A DNA stretch of 64,000 nt. Origin: Firmicutes bacterium UBA6811. Lineage in GTDB: Bacteria > Bacillota > SHA-98 > UBA4971. The DNA is taken from assembly GCA_002452295.1 (NCBI GenBank), contig DKEX01000096.1, forward strand, positions 23,356 through 87,355. The letters are read 5' to 3'. Under the pieces are notes generated by a model. The model did no database searches. It was not told the DNA's origin and saw nothing but the letters and a program-made list of their open reading frames with translations. Below, piece after piece: positions 56,593 to 64,000 of the stretch. A program made the translations under genes and the position numbers. Position 1 is the stretch's first letter; each line of letters begins with the position of its first letter.

Positions 56593-56962
56593 TTCCCTCT
56601 CCCTCTGCCACTTCGTTGTCCTTCCTCAGCGGATGGTGTGAAACGGCCGCAACCGCCGCAAGGCGCAGGTAACGCAACACGTGGGCGCGACGAGTCCATG
56701 CGCCCATGTGGGCCCGCGTCGGCCCCGCGCTCAGCTTACCCTGCGTCGTGCGAGTTGCACTGACGAGAACGGCGATCCGGTTCGAGCCGCCGGCCACGCG
56801 CCGCGCGCGCGAGAACACCGGTTGTCGCCCCCGGGCATTGCATTGCCCGAAAGACGCAACAGGGCGGCGGTTTGTGCCCGCGGTGCGGCTTCCGCTCGAG
56901 AGGCGGAACTCATGCAACGGAGCGGCGTCTGGTCCTCGGCGAAAGAGCGAGGAGGGAACGAG

Positions 56963-58063
56963 ATGAGGTTCGAAAACAGGTTCTCAGTGCTGGGTGCTGG
57001 CAACGGAGGCCAGGCGATGGCCGGGCATCTCGCGCTCATGGGGTTTCCAGTTACCCTGTACAGCGGGAACCGGGCCAAGCTGGCGGGGCTGGAGCGGGGC
57101 GGCGGCCTCGAGCTCGAAGGAGTGATCGAAGGGGTCGCGCGCGGCGTCAATCTGACGGCGTCTCCCGGGGAGGCCGCAGCCTCCGCGGACGTCCTCATGG
57201 TGGTGGTGCCCGCGTTCGCGCACCGGGACATCGCCCGGATGCTCGCGCCCCATCTCCACGAGGGGCACATCGTGGTCCTGAACCCCGGGCGCACGCTGGG
57301 AGCGATCGAGTTCGAGCACGCCCTGCGTCAGCACGGTTGCCTTGCGCAGGTCGTGGTGGCCGAAGCTCAATCGCTCCTTTATGCCTGCAGGGTCCTCGCG
57401 CTCGGGAAGATCAGGGTTTTCAGCGTCAAGCGTTCGGTGCCGGTCGCGGCCCTCCCCTCGTGGCGGACGGTCGAGGTCGCGCGCAGGCTGAGGCACGCGT
57501 TCCCCCAGTTCGTGGCGGCGCCAGACCTCCTGCACACCGGGCTCAGCAACATCGGGGCCATCTTCCATCCGACCCCGACCATCCTCAATCTCGCCAGGAT
57601 AGAGCAGGGCCAGTCCTTCGATTACTACCACGACGGCATTAGCCCTGCCGTGGCGCGGGTGCTGACCCGCATGGACGAGGAGCGCCTCGCGGTGGCCCAG
57701 GCTCTCGGCGTGGCCGCGAGGAGTGCCAGGGAGTGGCTTTCCGACGTGTACGGCTCGTCGGGACCGGACCTCCACGAGGCTATAAGGAACACCAGGGCAT
57801 ACGAGGGGATAAAGGCGCCGGGCGAGGTAAACACCCGCTATATCCTGGAGGACGTGCCGACAGGCTTGGTTCCCATATCGTCCCTGGGCAAGATGGTGGG
57901 CGTTCCCACCCCCACGATGGACGCCATAATCGAACTGGCCTCGGCCATCACGGGCGAGGACTTCCGCATCTCCGGGCGCTCTCTGCGAAATCTTGGGCTT
58001 GAGGAGATGGGCGTCGCGGACCTCCACAGGTACATCCTTGAGGGAAGGGAGGCGGTTGCATGA
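56963..58063 (+). CDS. NAD/NADP octopine/nopaline dehydrogenase family protein
   Basis: A 366-residue opine dehydrogenase-like enzyme. ATG 56963 lies five bases after GGAGGGA. The Rossmann motif FSVLGAGNGGQAMAGHLALMGFPVTLYS is at about residues 6-34, ASADVLMVVVPAFAHRDIA and VVLNPGRTLGAIEF follow, and the opine dehydrogenase domain shows GLSNIGAIFHPTPTILNLARIE (with the conserved His) and RYILEDVPTGLVPISSLGKMVGVPTPTMDAIIELAS. Opine dehydrogenases join or split an amino acid and a 2-oxoacid; other members act on different substrates. Its stop overlaps the start of the B12 protein gene, so the two probably act on one pathway. Confidence 0.88.
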   Translation: MRFENRFSVLGAGNGGQAMAGHLALMGFPVTLYSGNRAKLAGLERGGGLELEGVIEGVARGVNLTASPGEAAASADVLMVVVPAFAHRDIARMLAPHLHEGHIVVLNPGRTLGAIEFEHALRQHGCLAQVVVAEAQSLLYACRVLALGKIRVFSVKRSVPVAALPSWRTVEVARRLRHAFPQFVAAPDLLHTGLSNIGAIFHPTPTILNLARIEQGQSFDYYHDGISPAVARVLTRMDEERLAVAQALGVAARSAREWLSDVYGSSGPDLHEAIRNTRAYEGIKAPGEVNTRYILEDVPTGLVPISSLGKMVGVPTPTMDAIIELASAITGEDFRISGRSLRNLGLEEMGVADLHRYILEGREAVA

Positions 58064-59745
58064 TGGGGAACAGGCGGAACGGAAGGACCGGGGGGAAGAT
58101 CATCGGCGCGGCGATAGGAGACTGCGTTCACGTCGCTGGTGTATACAACTTCCTCAGGCTCGCGGAGGCGCAAGGCTATGAGACGGCGTTTCTCGGGCCC
58201 GCCGTGTCCCTTGCGAGGCTGGTTGATGCGATAAAGGCGGAGGACCCGCTTATCGTCGGGGTGAGCTACAGGCTTTCGCCCGATGCTGCCGGGAGGCTGC
58301 TTTCGGAGCTGAAGGAGATGCTCTCGCGCGAGGGCCTTCTCGGGCGCAGGTTCACCTTCGGAGGCACCCCGCCCGTGGCGCGGGTGGCCGAGGCCACCGG
58401 CCTCTTCGAGCGGGTCTTCGACGGCAGCGAGGGCGACGAGGCGACCATCGGTTACCTCAGCGGCAAGTCCGCGTCCGAGGGCGAGCAGCTCTGGCCGGGC
58501 AGCCTCGTTGAACGCATATTGACGAAGCACCCCTACCCTCTCATTCGCCACCACTTCGGCCTGCCTTCACTCCCGGCGACCATCGAGGGCGTGCGGGAGC
58601 TGGCCGAGTCCAGGCTGCTCGACGTAATATCCATCGGCCCGGACCAGAACGCCCAGGAGAGCTTCTTCCGGTTGGAGGAGATGGACTCAAGCCAGGACGG
58701 CGCCGGCGGGGTCCCGGTGAGGACTGCGGACGACTTCAGGCGGCTCTATGAGGTCTCGCGCACGGGCAACTACCCGCTCCTGCGCTCGTACAGCGGGACC
58801 CGCGACCAGGTGCGCATGGCGAGGGTGCTGAAGGAGACGATCAACCTTGCGTGGGGCGCGGTGCCCCTCTTCTGGTACAACGTGCTTGACGGGCGCAGCT
58901 CGAGGAGGTTAGAAGACTCGATAGCCGAAGCCCGGCGAGCGATGAGGTGGCACGCGGAGAATGGCATCCCGGTGGAAGTGAACGAGGCGCACCACTGGAG
59001 CCTGAGGGATGCTCCCGACAGCGTCGCCGTGGCCGCGGCGTATCTCGCCGCCTACAACGCGAAGACGGCCGGGGTGCGCGACTACGTGGCGCAGTTCATG
59101 TTCAACACCCCTTCGTCCACGTCGCCTGCCATGGACGTGGCGAAGATGCTGGCCAAGCTCGAGCTTATGTCCTCCCTCGAGGACGAAGGCTTCCGGATCT
59201 GGCGCCAGACACGGACCGGGCTTCTGAGCTATCCCACGGACCTCGACGTGGCCAAGGGCCAGCTCGGGGCGTCGGTGCTTGTGCAGATGGCCCTGAGGCC
59301 CCATATCGCGCACGTGGTGTCGTTCGTGGAGGCCGACCACGCAGCCACACCTGCGGACATCGTGGAGGCGGTCAAGATCGCGCGCGGCGCGATCCGGCAG
59401 GGCCTGCTCGGGCTGCCTGACGTGGCGCATGACCCGAAGGTGGCCGATCGCAAGGAAGAGCTTGTGGCCGAGGCGAGGCTCATCCTGGACGCGATCCTTG
59501 AGATCGCCACGCCGGGCTGCGACGATCCGCTCGCCGATCCCGCCACCCTCGGCAGGGCCGTGAGGGTCGGGCTTCTCGACGCCCCCCATCTCGCCGGAAA
59601 CCCGGTCGGGCGCGGCGAGGTGGTCACGAGGATGGTCGGCGGCGCGTGCCGGGCGTGGGACCCTGACTCCGGCAAGGTGCAGGAGGAGCGGGAGCGAGTT
59701 CACAAGCTGGTACAAAGAGCGGCGGAAAACCCTGTGGCGATGTAG
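58060..59745 (+). CDS. Putative cobalamin-binding, TIM-barrel mutase-like protein
   Basis: A 561-residue protein starting at ATG 58060 (or 58063) overlapping the upstream stop. The N-terminal part (about 13-150) resembles a B12-binding domain: KIIGAAIGDCVHVAGVYNFLRLAEAQGYETAFLGPAVSLARLVDAI, where GD-C-V-H-V-A-G recalls DxHxxG with one extra residue between Asp and His. It then shows VGVSYRLSPDAAG and FTFGGTPP. The C-terminal part (about 220-500) looks like a TIM barrel: PLLRSYSGTRDQVRMA, LDGRSSRRLEDSI, PVEVNEAHHWSLRDAPDSVAVAAAYLAAYNAK, QFMFNTPSSTSPAMDVAKMLAKLELM. The layout recalls glutamate mutase S and E subunits joined in one chain. I am fairly sure of a B12-type domain, unsure of the reaction. 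Confidence 0.65.
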   Translation: MMGNRRNGRTGGKIIGAAIGDCVHVAGVYNFLRLAEAQGYETAFLGPAVSLARLVDAIKAEDPLIVGVSYRLSPDAAGRLLSELKEMLSREGLLGRRFTFGGTPPVARVAEATGLFERVFDGSEGDEATIGYLSGKSASEGEQLWPGSLVERILTKHPYPLIRHHFGLPSLPATIEGVRELAESRLLDVISIGPDQNAQESFFRLEEMDSSQDGAGGVPVRTADDFRRLYEVSRTGNYPLLRSYSGTRDQVRMARVLKETINLAWGAVPLFWYNVLDGRSSRRLEDSIAEARRAMRWHAENGIPVEVNEAHHWSLRDAPDSVAVAAAYLAAYNAKTAGVRDYVAQFMFNTPSSTSPAMDVAKMLAKLELMSSLEDEGFRIWRQTRTGLLSYPTDLDVAKGQLGASVLVQMALRPHIAHVVSFVEADHAATPADIVEAVKIARGAIRQGLLGLPDVAHDPKVADRKEELVAEARLILDAILEIATPGCDDPLADPATLGRAVRVGLLDAPHLAGNPVGRGEVVTRMVGGACRAWDPDSGKVQEERERVHKLVQRAAENPVAM

Positions 59746-59924
59746 CGACGCACTTAGCGGGAAGGAGCCGGATCACCGAATCCTTCGGGAACGTGGATGG
59801 CGCGCCACTTGTGGCGCGCCGCATGTTGCATGCGGGGAGATCTAGCCTTATCATAGGAGTACGGGACCATGCCCACATCCTGGGCGAGTCTGCGACCGGT
59901 CGAGCGCTGAGTGGGGTGTGCAAG

Positions 59925-60287
59925 ATGAAAGAGGACGGCACCGGGGCGTGGAGATCAAAGGAGTTGCGCGGGATCATCCTGAACAGCCGTGCCAAAAGCC
60001 TTGCACGCTTGAGAGATGACGCCCGAGCTCGAGCAGAAAGGATAGCCGAGCTCCTCAAGGGGGAGTACGGCGTTTCCAGGGTCATCCTGTATGGCTCGCT
60101 TGCCGAAGGAGGATTCCATGAGGGGTCTGACATCGACCTGCTCGTTGAGGGCTTCAATGGTCCGTTCTGGCAAATGTACGCGCAGGCAGACAGGCTGGCT
60201 GGAGGGTTCCGGCTGAGCGTTGTGTGCAGGGAGAACGCAGACGCTTCACTCCTGGAGCATGTTGAGAAAAGGGGAGTGGTCCTGTGA
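59925..60287 (+). CDS. MNT-type nucleotidyltransferase (antitoxin-like)
   Basis: A 120-residue minimal nucleotidyltransferase from ATG 59925; the ribosome site (GGGGTG) is weak and the frame is open further upstream to 59793. The active-site pattern GSLAEGGFHEGSDIDLLV gives the GSx10DxD metal-binding signature. In MntA-HepT systems the nucleotidyltransferase neutralises the HEPN partner by AMP transfer. Its stop overlaps the next start (60284), a typical two-gene arrangement. Confidence 0.87.
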   Translation: MKEDGTGAWRSKELRGIILNSRAKSLARLRDDARARAERIAELLKGEYGVSRVILYGSLAEGGFHEGSDIDLLVEGFNGPFWQMYAQADRLAGGFRLSVVCRENADASLLEHVEKRGVVL

Positions 60288-60814
60288 GGCCGGAAGAGTA
60301 CCTCCTGGTAGAGGCGAGAATCTGCCAAGAACGGGAGAACCTTTCGCACGTGCTTGCGGAACTGGAGAAACACGGCCTCTACCCGGAGGTCCGGTCCGAC
60401 CGCATCGGAGGATTCCGTCTCACCGATGATGAGGCCATGAGAATCGTGGGATCGATCCTCCATGATTTCTATACGTTCTTCGAGAACATGGCGAGGGCCG
60501 TCGCGTCACGCATCGATAGAAGTGTTCCGTCCGGGGATGAGTGGCGCAAGGAGCTGCTAACGCAGATGGTTCTGGCCATCCCCGGTCTACGGCCCAGCTT
60601 GATATCGGCGAGGACGGCACGGCTGTTGGAGCCCTACCGCGGGTTCAGGCACGTGTTCCGAAACGTGTACGGCTTTCAGCTTGACCCCGGGCGGACCCTG
60701 GACCTGGTCCGCGGCCTGGCGGAGGCGGTTCTGGCACTCCAGGAGGATCTCGACACCTTTGTGAGAGAGATGAGGTCGGCGCTGCAGCCCGGGGACCAGG
60801 ATCCCACAGGATGA
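60284..60814 (+). CDS. HEPN-domain (HepT-like) protein, catalytic His replaced
   Basis: A 176-residue all-helical protein of the HepT-like HEPN family, partner of the upstream nucleotidyltransferase. The family region reads LLEPYRGFRHVFRNVYGFQLDP. Active HepT-like RNases have R-x4-H-x-Y at this place (for example FRHVxRHxY). Here the sixth position is Asn (R-H-V-F-R-N-V-Y), so the catalytic histidine is missing while Arg and the Tyr used for AMP modification remain. RNase activity is therefore doubtful. An N-terminal helical region (EEYLLVEARICQERENLSHVLAELEKHG) is long for the family. Confidence 0.82.
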   Translation: MRPEEYLLVEARICQERENLSHVLAELEKHGLYPEVRSDRIGGFRLTDDEAMRIVGSILHDFYTFFENMARAVASRIDRSVPSGDEWRKELLTQMVLAIPGLRPSLISARTARLLEPYRGFRHVFRNVYGFQLDPGRTLDLVRGLAEAVLALQEDLDTFVREMRSALQPGDQDPTG

Positions 60815-60945
60815 GTCGAAAACGGGGCTGATAGCGGGCGCCAATGCGCTGCCCGCAGGAAGGCATCCTCCTTCCCCTCCCACGAGATGCCCCCTCGCAC
60901 GCAGGCGCCCGCGTCGGGCGGGACCCCGAACTTTCGGCAAGCAGG

Positions 60946-60954
60946 TTATCCACA
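60946..60954 (+). promoter_or_regulatory. DnaA box upstream of nrdJ
   Basis: TTATCCACA matches the strong DnaA-binding consensus exactly. It lies five bases before the NrdR box and 226 bases before the nrdJ start. A single site cannot be an origin; a regulatory role is more likely. Confidence 0.6.
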
Positions 60955-60958
60955 AGGA

Positions 60959-60986
60959 GAACAATATATTGTGTAGAAGTCTACAC
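60959..60986. promoter_or_regulatory. NrdR box and adjoining inverted repeat
   Basis: GAACAATATATTGTGT (60959-60974) matches the NrdR consensus acaCwAtATaTwGtgt at 14 of 16 positions. It overlaps a second inverted repeat GTGTAGA-ag-TCTACAC (60971-60986). NrdR represses ribonucleotide reductase genes, and nrdJ is the next gene. The rest of 60815-61179 shows nothing else I can name. Confidence 0.75.
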
Positions 60987-61179
60987 CGCCCCACTACATA
61001 TGCGATCAATCGACAGGATCTACGAGCGTGTGCGCATCTGACGCAGTGCCTGCATACTCCCATGTGCCCAGGGAGACGGGCGCCGCGCCGGGGTCGAGGT
61101 ATTCGCCTCCACCTGGCACAGCGGGCGGAGTGCAGGTGCAGGTGGAGGGGCGGCCGATGGTTGTCTGGGAGGGGTTGCT

Positions 61180-63882
61180 GTGAGCTTGGGTCTTGATTTG
61201 CCGGAGCCCAGGTTGTCGGAAAATGCAAGGGCAGTCCTCGAGAGCCGGTATCTCAAGAAGGACGAGTCGGGCAGGGTCGTGGAGACTCCGCAGGAGATGT
61301 TCTGGCGGGTTGCGAGGAACATCGCCCTGATGGACATCCTCTATGATCCGCGCGTATACAGGCGCCCGGAGGACGGTGCCTGGGGCACCGGCCCTGGCGG
61401 CGGTCAGGGGCCTGGCCTCGGCCCTGCGCACGGTCCCGGCCCGGGCCTTGACCTCTCGCCGTGGGACTGGGCCGCTCTCAAGCATGCCTTCGAGGACATG
61501 TCCTCGCGTGGGCTTGTCCAGGTGCCGTGGGAGGAGATGGAGAGGGTCGCAGTGGCCCTGGCGCCGTCCGTCGCCCGGACGGCGGCGGTCTTCTACACCC
61601 TGATGGTCGAGGGCAAGTTCATGCCCAACTCGCCGGCGCTCAGCAACGCCGGCAGAGAACTTCAGCAACTCTCGGCGTGTTTCGTGCTTCCCATCGAGGA
61701 CTCCATGGTGAGCATATTCGATACGCTCAAGGATGCTGCCCTCATACACCAGTCCGGCGGCGGTACCGGCTTCTCCTTCAGCAGGCTGCGGCCGAAGAAC
61801 GACGTGGTGAGGAGCACGGGCGGGGTTGCGTCTGGCCCCGTGTCGTTCATGAAGGTGTTCAACGCGGCCACAGAGGCGGTCAAGCAGGGCGGCGTGAGGC
61901 GCGGCGCAAACATGGGCATCCTCCGGGTTGATCACCCGGACGTCCTGGAGTTCATAACGGTCAAGAACGACCTCACCCAGGTCACGAACTTCAACATATC
62001 GCTGGCTCTGACCAAGGGATTTATGGACGCCCTCGAGACGGATGGCGAGTACGACCTCATGAACCCGCGTAATGGCGAGACCACGGGAAGGCTTCGGGCA
62101 CGGGAGGTCTTCGACCTCATCGTGGAGTGTGCGTGGCGCACAGGGGAGCCCGGCGTCATCTTTATCGACAGGCTGAACGAGCACAATCCCACGCCGCACA
62201 TCGGGATGTACGAGGCCACCAATCCCTGCGGGGAACAGATGCTGCTCCCGTACGAGGCGTGCAACCTCGGCTCCATCAACGTGGGCAAGTTCGTGGTGGA
62301 GCAAGATAGCGATGGTGACGGCGGTGGCGATGGCGACCGTGGCCGCTGGGTCGGTGACCGAGGCAGGGATGGCGATGGGAGCGGCGGCGAGGGCGCGGGC
62401 GACAGCGGTTACGATAGCGGTCGCGATGGCAACGGCAGCGGCGCCTGCGGCACCGGTCCGATGATTGACTGGGACCGGCTTCGCGAGACGATTTGCACGG
62501 CCATGCATTTCCTTGACAACATGATCGACGCCAGCCGGTATCCTCTGCCCGAGATTGAGGCGATGCACAAGGGCAACCGCAAGGTTGGGCTCGGGGTGAT
62601 GGGCTGGGCGGATCTCCTCGCGAAGCTGGGCGTCCCGTACGATTCGGATGAGGCAATCGCGCTGGCCGAAGAGGTCATGCGCTTCATCCAGGAGGAAAGC
62701 CGCAAGGCCTCTCGGGAGCTTGCCCTGCGGCGCGGGGTGTTCCCGAACTGGAAGGGTAGCAGGCGCGAGGAGCAGGGCCTCAAAGTGCGGAACGCGACCA
62801 CCACCACCATCGCCCCCACGGGCACCATTAGCATCATCGCCGGGACGTCGTCGGGGATCGAGCCGTTCTTCAGCCTGGCGTTCACGAGACACGTCCTCGA
62901 CCGGAAAGAGCTTGTCGAGGTCAATCCCGTGTTTGAAGCATGCGCGAGGGCACTCGGGGTCTATACGCCTGAGCTTATGGAAGAGGTGGCCTCCCGTGGC
63001 ACGCTGGCGGGGGTGGCGGGGGTCCCGGATGAGCTCCGGCGGGCGTTCGCGACCGCCCATGAGATAGAGCCCGAATGGCACGTGAGGATGCAGGCGGCGT
63101 TCCAGAAGTTCACGGACAACGCCGTCTCCAAGACGGTCAACTTCCCGCACGATGCCAGCCGCGACGACGTCGAGGAGGTATTCCGCCTTGCGTACGAGCT
63201 TGGATGCAAGGGAGTGACGGTCTATCGGGACGGCAGCCGCGAGGAGCAGGTCCTTACCGTCGGGGCAAGGAAAGGTGCGCAGGAGGACGGGTCCGGTACC
63301 GGCGCCGGCGCAGCCACGGCAGCGGCTGCAAGAGACAGAACCGCAGGCGCCGGGGGCCAGCGCATCAACGGCGTCTGGGGCAAGATCCGCCCCATAGATA
63401 GGCCGGACAAGCTGGAGGGGTTCACCTGCGTGAAGGCGACACCCCTCGGCAAGCTGTTCCTCACGCTCAACACGGCAGGGCGCCATCCCATCGAGCTGTT
63501 CGCCCAGATAGGCAAGGCCGGCAGTGACGTGGCGGCGTTCACCGAGGCTATAGCGCGGCTGGTGTCTATCGCCCTGCGCTCGGGTGTGGACCCGCAGGAG
63601 GTCGCGGACCAGCTTGTGGGCATTGGGGGGTCGCGGAGCATCGGGTTCGGCCCCAACAGGGTGCGGTCGGTGCCCGACGCCATCGGGCGGTTCCTCGATG
63701 GTTACCTCCGGGAACTCCGTGGCGAGGCGGAGCGCGGCGAGGCGGAGAGGCCTGGCGAGCTATCCGTCGATGGCGTGGCCTCGGCCAAGCTCTTCAGCCT
63801 GTGCCCGTCGTGCGGCACGTGGAACCTGGTCCACGTCGAGGGCTGCCTCAAGTGCATGGCGTGCGGGTACAGTGAGTGCTAA
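61180..63882 (+). CDS. nrdJ: Adenosylcobalamin-dependent (class II) ribonucleotide reductase
   Basis: A 900-residue enzyme making deoxynucleotides from ribonucleotides, oxygen-independent, using B12. GTG 61180 follows GGGAGGGG by five bases. Catalytic residues: Cys167 in QLSACFVLP and Cys361 in YEACNLGS as the redox pair, thiyl Cys350 with Asn348 and Glu352 in TNPCGEQ; also PNSPALSNAG, GTGFSFSRLRPKND, GGVRRGANMG and APTGTIS. The C-terminus has the zinc/redox motif CPSCGTWNLVHVEGCLKCMACGYSEC. Three low-complexity inserts interrupt it (about residues 68-92, 375-428 and 690-730), rich in Gly, Asp, Pro or Ala. Upstream NrdR and DnaA boxes indicate control. Confidence 0.97.
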   Translation: MSLGLDLPEPRLSENARAVLESRYLKKDESGRVVETPQEMFWRVARNIALMDILYDPRVYRRPEDGAWGTGPGGGQGPGLGPAHGPGPGLDLSPWDWAALKHAFEDMSSRGLVQVPWEEMERVAVALAPSVARTAAVFYTLMVEGKFMPNSPALSNAGRELQQLSACFVLPIEDSMVSIFDTLKDAALIHQSGGGTGFSFSRLRPKNDVVRSTGGVASGPVSFMKVFNAATEAVKQGGVRRGANMGILRVDHPDVLEFITVKNDLTQVTNFNISLALTKGFMDALETDGEYDLMNPRNGETTGRLRAREVFDLIVECAWRTGEPGVIFIDRLNEHNPTPHIGMYEATNPCGEQMLLPYEACNLGSINVGKFVVEQDSDGDGGGDGDRGRWVGDRGRDGDGSGGEGAGDSGYDSGRDGNGSGACGTGPMIDWDRLRETICTAMHFLDNMIDASRYPLPEIEAMHKGNRKVGLGVMGWADLLAKLGVPYDSDEAIALAEEVMRFIQEESRKASRELALRRGVFPNWKGSRREEQGLKVRNATTTTIAPTGTISIIAGTSSGIEPFFSLAFTRHVLDRKELVEVNPVFEACARALGVYTPELMEEVASRGTLAGVAGVPDELRRAFATAHEIEPEWHVRMQAAFQKFTDNAVSKTVNFPHDASRDDVEEVFRLAYELGCKGVTVYRDGSREEQVLTVGARKGAQEDGSGTGAGAATAAAARDRTAGAGGQRINGVWGKIRPIDRPDKLEGFTCVKATPLGKLFLTLNTAGRHPIELFAQIGKAGSDVAAFTEAIARLVSIALRSGVDPQEVADQLVGIGGSRSIGFGPNRVRSVPDAIGRFLDGYLRELRGEAERGEAERPGELSVDGVASAKLFSLCPSCGTWNLVHVEGCLKCMACGYSEC
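62302..62460 (+). repeat. Six-base-periodic Asp/Gly insert in nrdJ
   Basis: Imperfect ggtgacggcggtggcgatgg units encode an Asp/Gly-rich stretch of about 50 residues between the NLGSINVGKF segment and the MIDWDRLRETICTAMHFLDN helix, which are normally separated by only a short loop. The frame is kept. Confidence 0.75.
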
Positions 63883-64000
63883 AGGTGCGCGGGGCGGCGA
63901 GCCCTGGGGGCGCGGCGGCGGGCGCGGTGTGAGGCCACAGGCTATGGGCGCCGAGCCCCGATCCACCCGCCCACCCCTAAGTGAGGGTTCGTTAGTTCCT
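63883..64000. other. Window end, no feature seen
   Basis: The last 118 bases after nrdJ are G+C-rich and contain no open frame, terminator or motif I can support. Confidence 0.4.

Noticed and set aside
60946..60986. Replication origin, because of a DnaA box near an AT-rich palindrome
   Set aside because: Only one DnaA box, no dnaA/dnaN/rnpA neighbours and no AT-rich unwinding region; the NrdR box and nrdJ explain the site better.

Overview
The window is a high-GC chromosomal segment from an endospore-forming member of the Bacillota. Evidence for this is spoIIE beside tilS and ftsH (the Bacillus order), an AddAB recombination nuclease, Gram-positive style Shine-Dalgarno sites, frequent GTG/TTG starts, and riboswitch classes typical of Firmicutes (lysine, TPP, cyclic-di-AMP). 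The metabolism looks anaerobic or fermentative: a sodium-pumping oxaloacetate decarboxylase, a tungsten/molybdenum aldehyde:ferredoxin oxidoreductase cluster, D-lactate dehydrogenase and a B12-dependent (class II) ribonucleotide reductase. I cannot name the genus from sequence alone. No tRNA, rRNA, CRISPR array, insertion sequence or prophage was seen.

Layout. 1-7.3 kb: tail of an ABC-2 permease, an array of palindromic operators in front of a TetR regulator, an ornithine cyclodeaminase-like enzyme (TIGR00300 family), a strong promoter plus lysine riboswitch ahead of PEP carboxykinase, SppA protease, a YIP1-family membrane protein, and the remnant of a radical SAM gene. 7.6-16.1 kb: addB-addA, then a convergent, overlapping gene for a coiled-coil protein. 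16.5-19.2 kb: TPP riboswitch and thiT (minus strand), D-lactate dehydrogenase-like gene (plus), guanylate kinase (minus). 19.3-24.7 kb: oxaloacetate decarboxylase operon (gamma, biotin carrier, beta, alpha) and adenine deaminase. 24.9-29.2 kb: second YIP1 protein and a MacA/MacB-type exporter operon. 29.4-35.9 kb: spoIIE, tilS, ftsH. 35.9-41.3 kb: urocanate hydratase, chemoreceptor, diguanylate cyclase. 41.4-45.8 kb: ferredoxin-like protein, AOR, MoaD, FAD oxidoreductase, NifU-like protein. 46-53.5 kb: LysM/BsuPI protein, membrane-anchored AMMECR1 protein, giant alpha-2-macroglobulin/VanW fusion. 53.6-56.1 kb: MATE exporter and a collapsed second MATE copy separated by a palindrome-rich spacer. 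56.2-60.8 kb: cyclic-di-AMP riboswitch, opine dehydrogenase-like gene translationally coupled to a B12-binding TIM-barrel-like protein, and an MNT/HEPN pair. 61.2-63.9 kb: NrdJ behind DnaA and NrdR boxes.

How they work together. Oxaloacetate is a recurring node: PEP carboxykinase converts it to PEP under an apparently lysine-sensing leader, and the decarboxylase converts it to pyruvate while exporting sodium. AOR and its partners move electrons between aldehydes, ferredoxin and probably a pyridine nucleotide. The most unusual items are the lysine riboswitch before pckA, the cyclic-di-AMP riboswitch whose nearest downstream genes are an opine dehydrogenase/B12 protein pair, the A2M-VanW fusion, two sets of unexplained palindromic sites (604-820 and 55118-55337), and repeated six-base-periodic, low-complexity expansions inside otherwise conserved enzymes.
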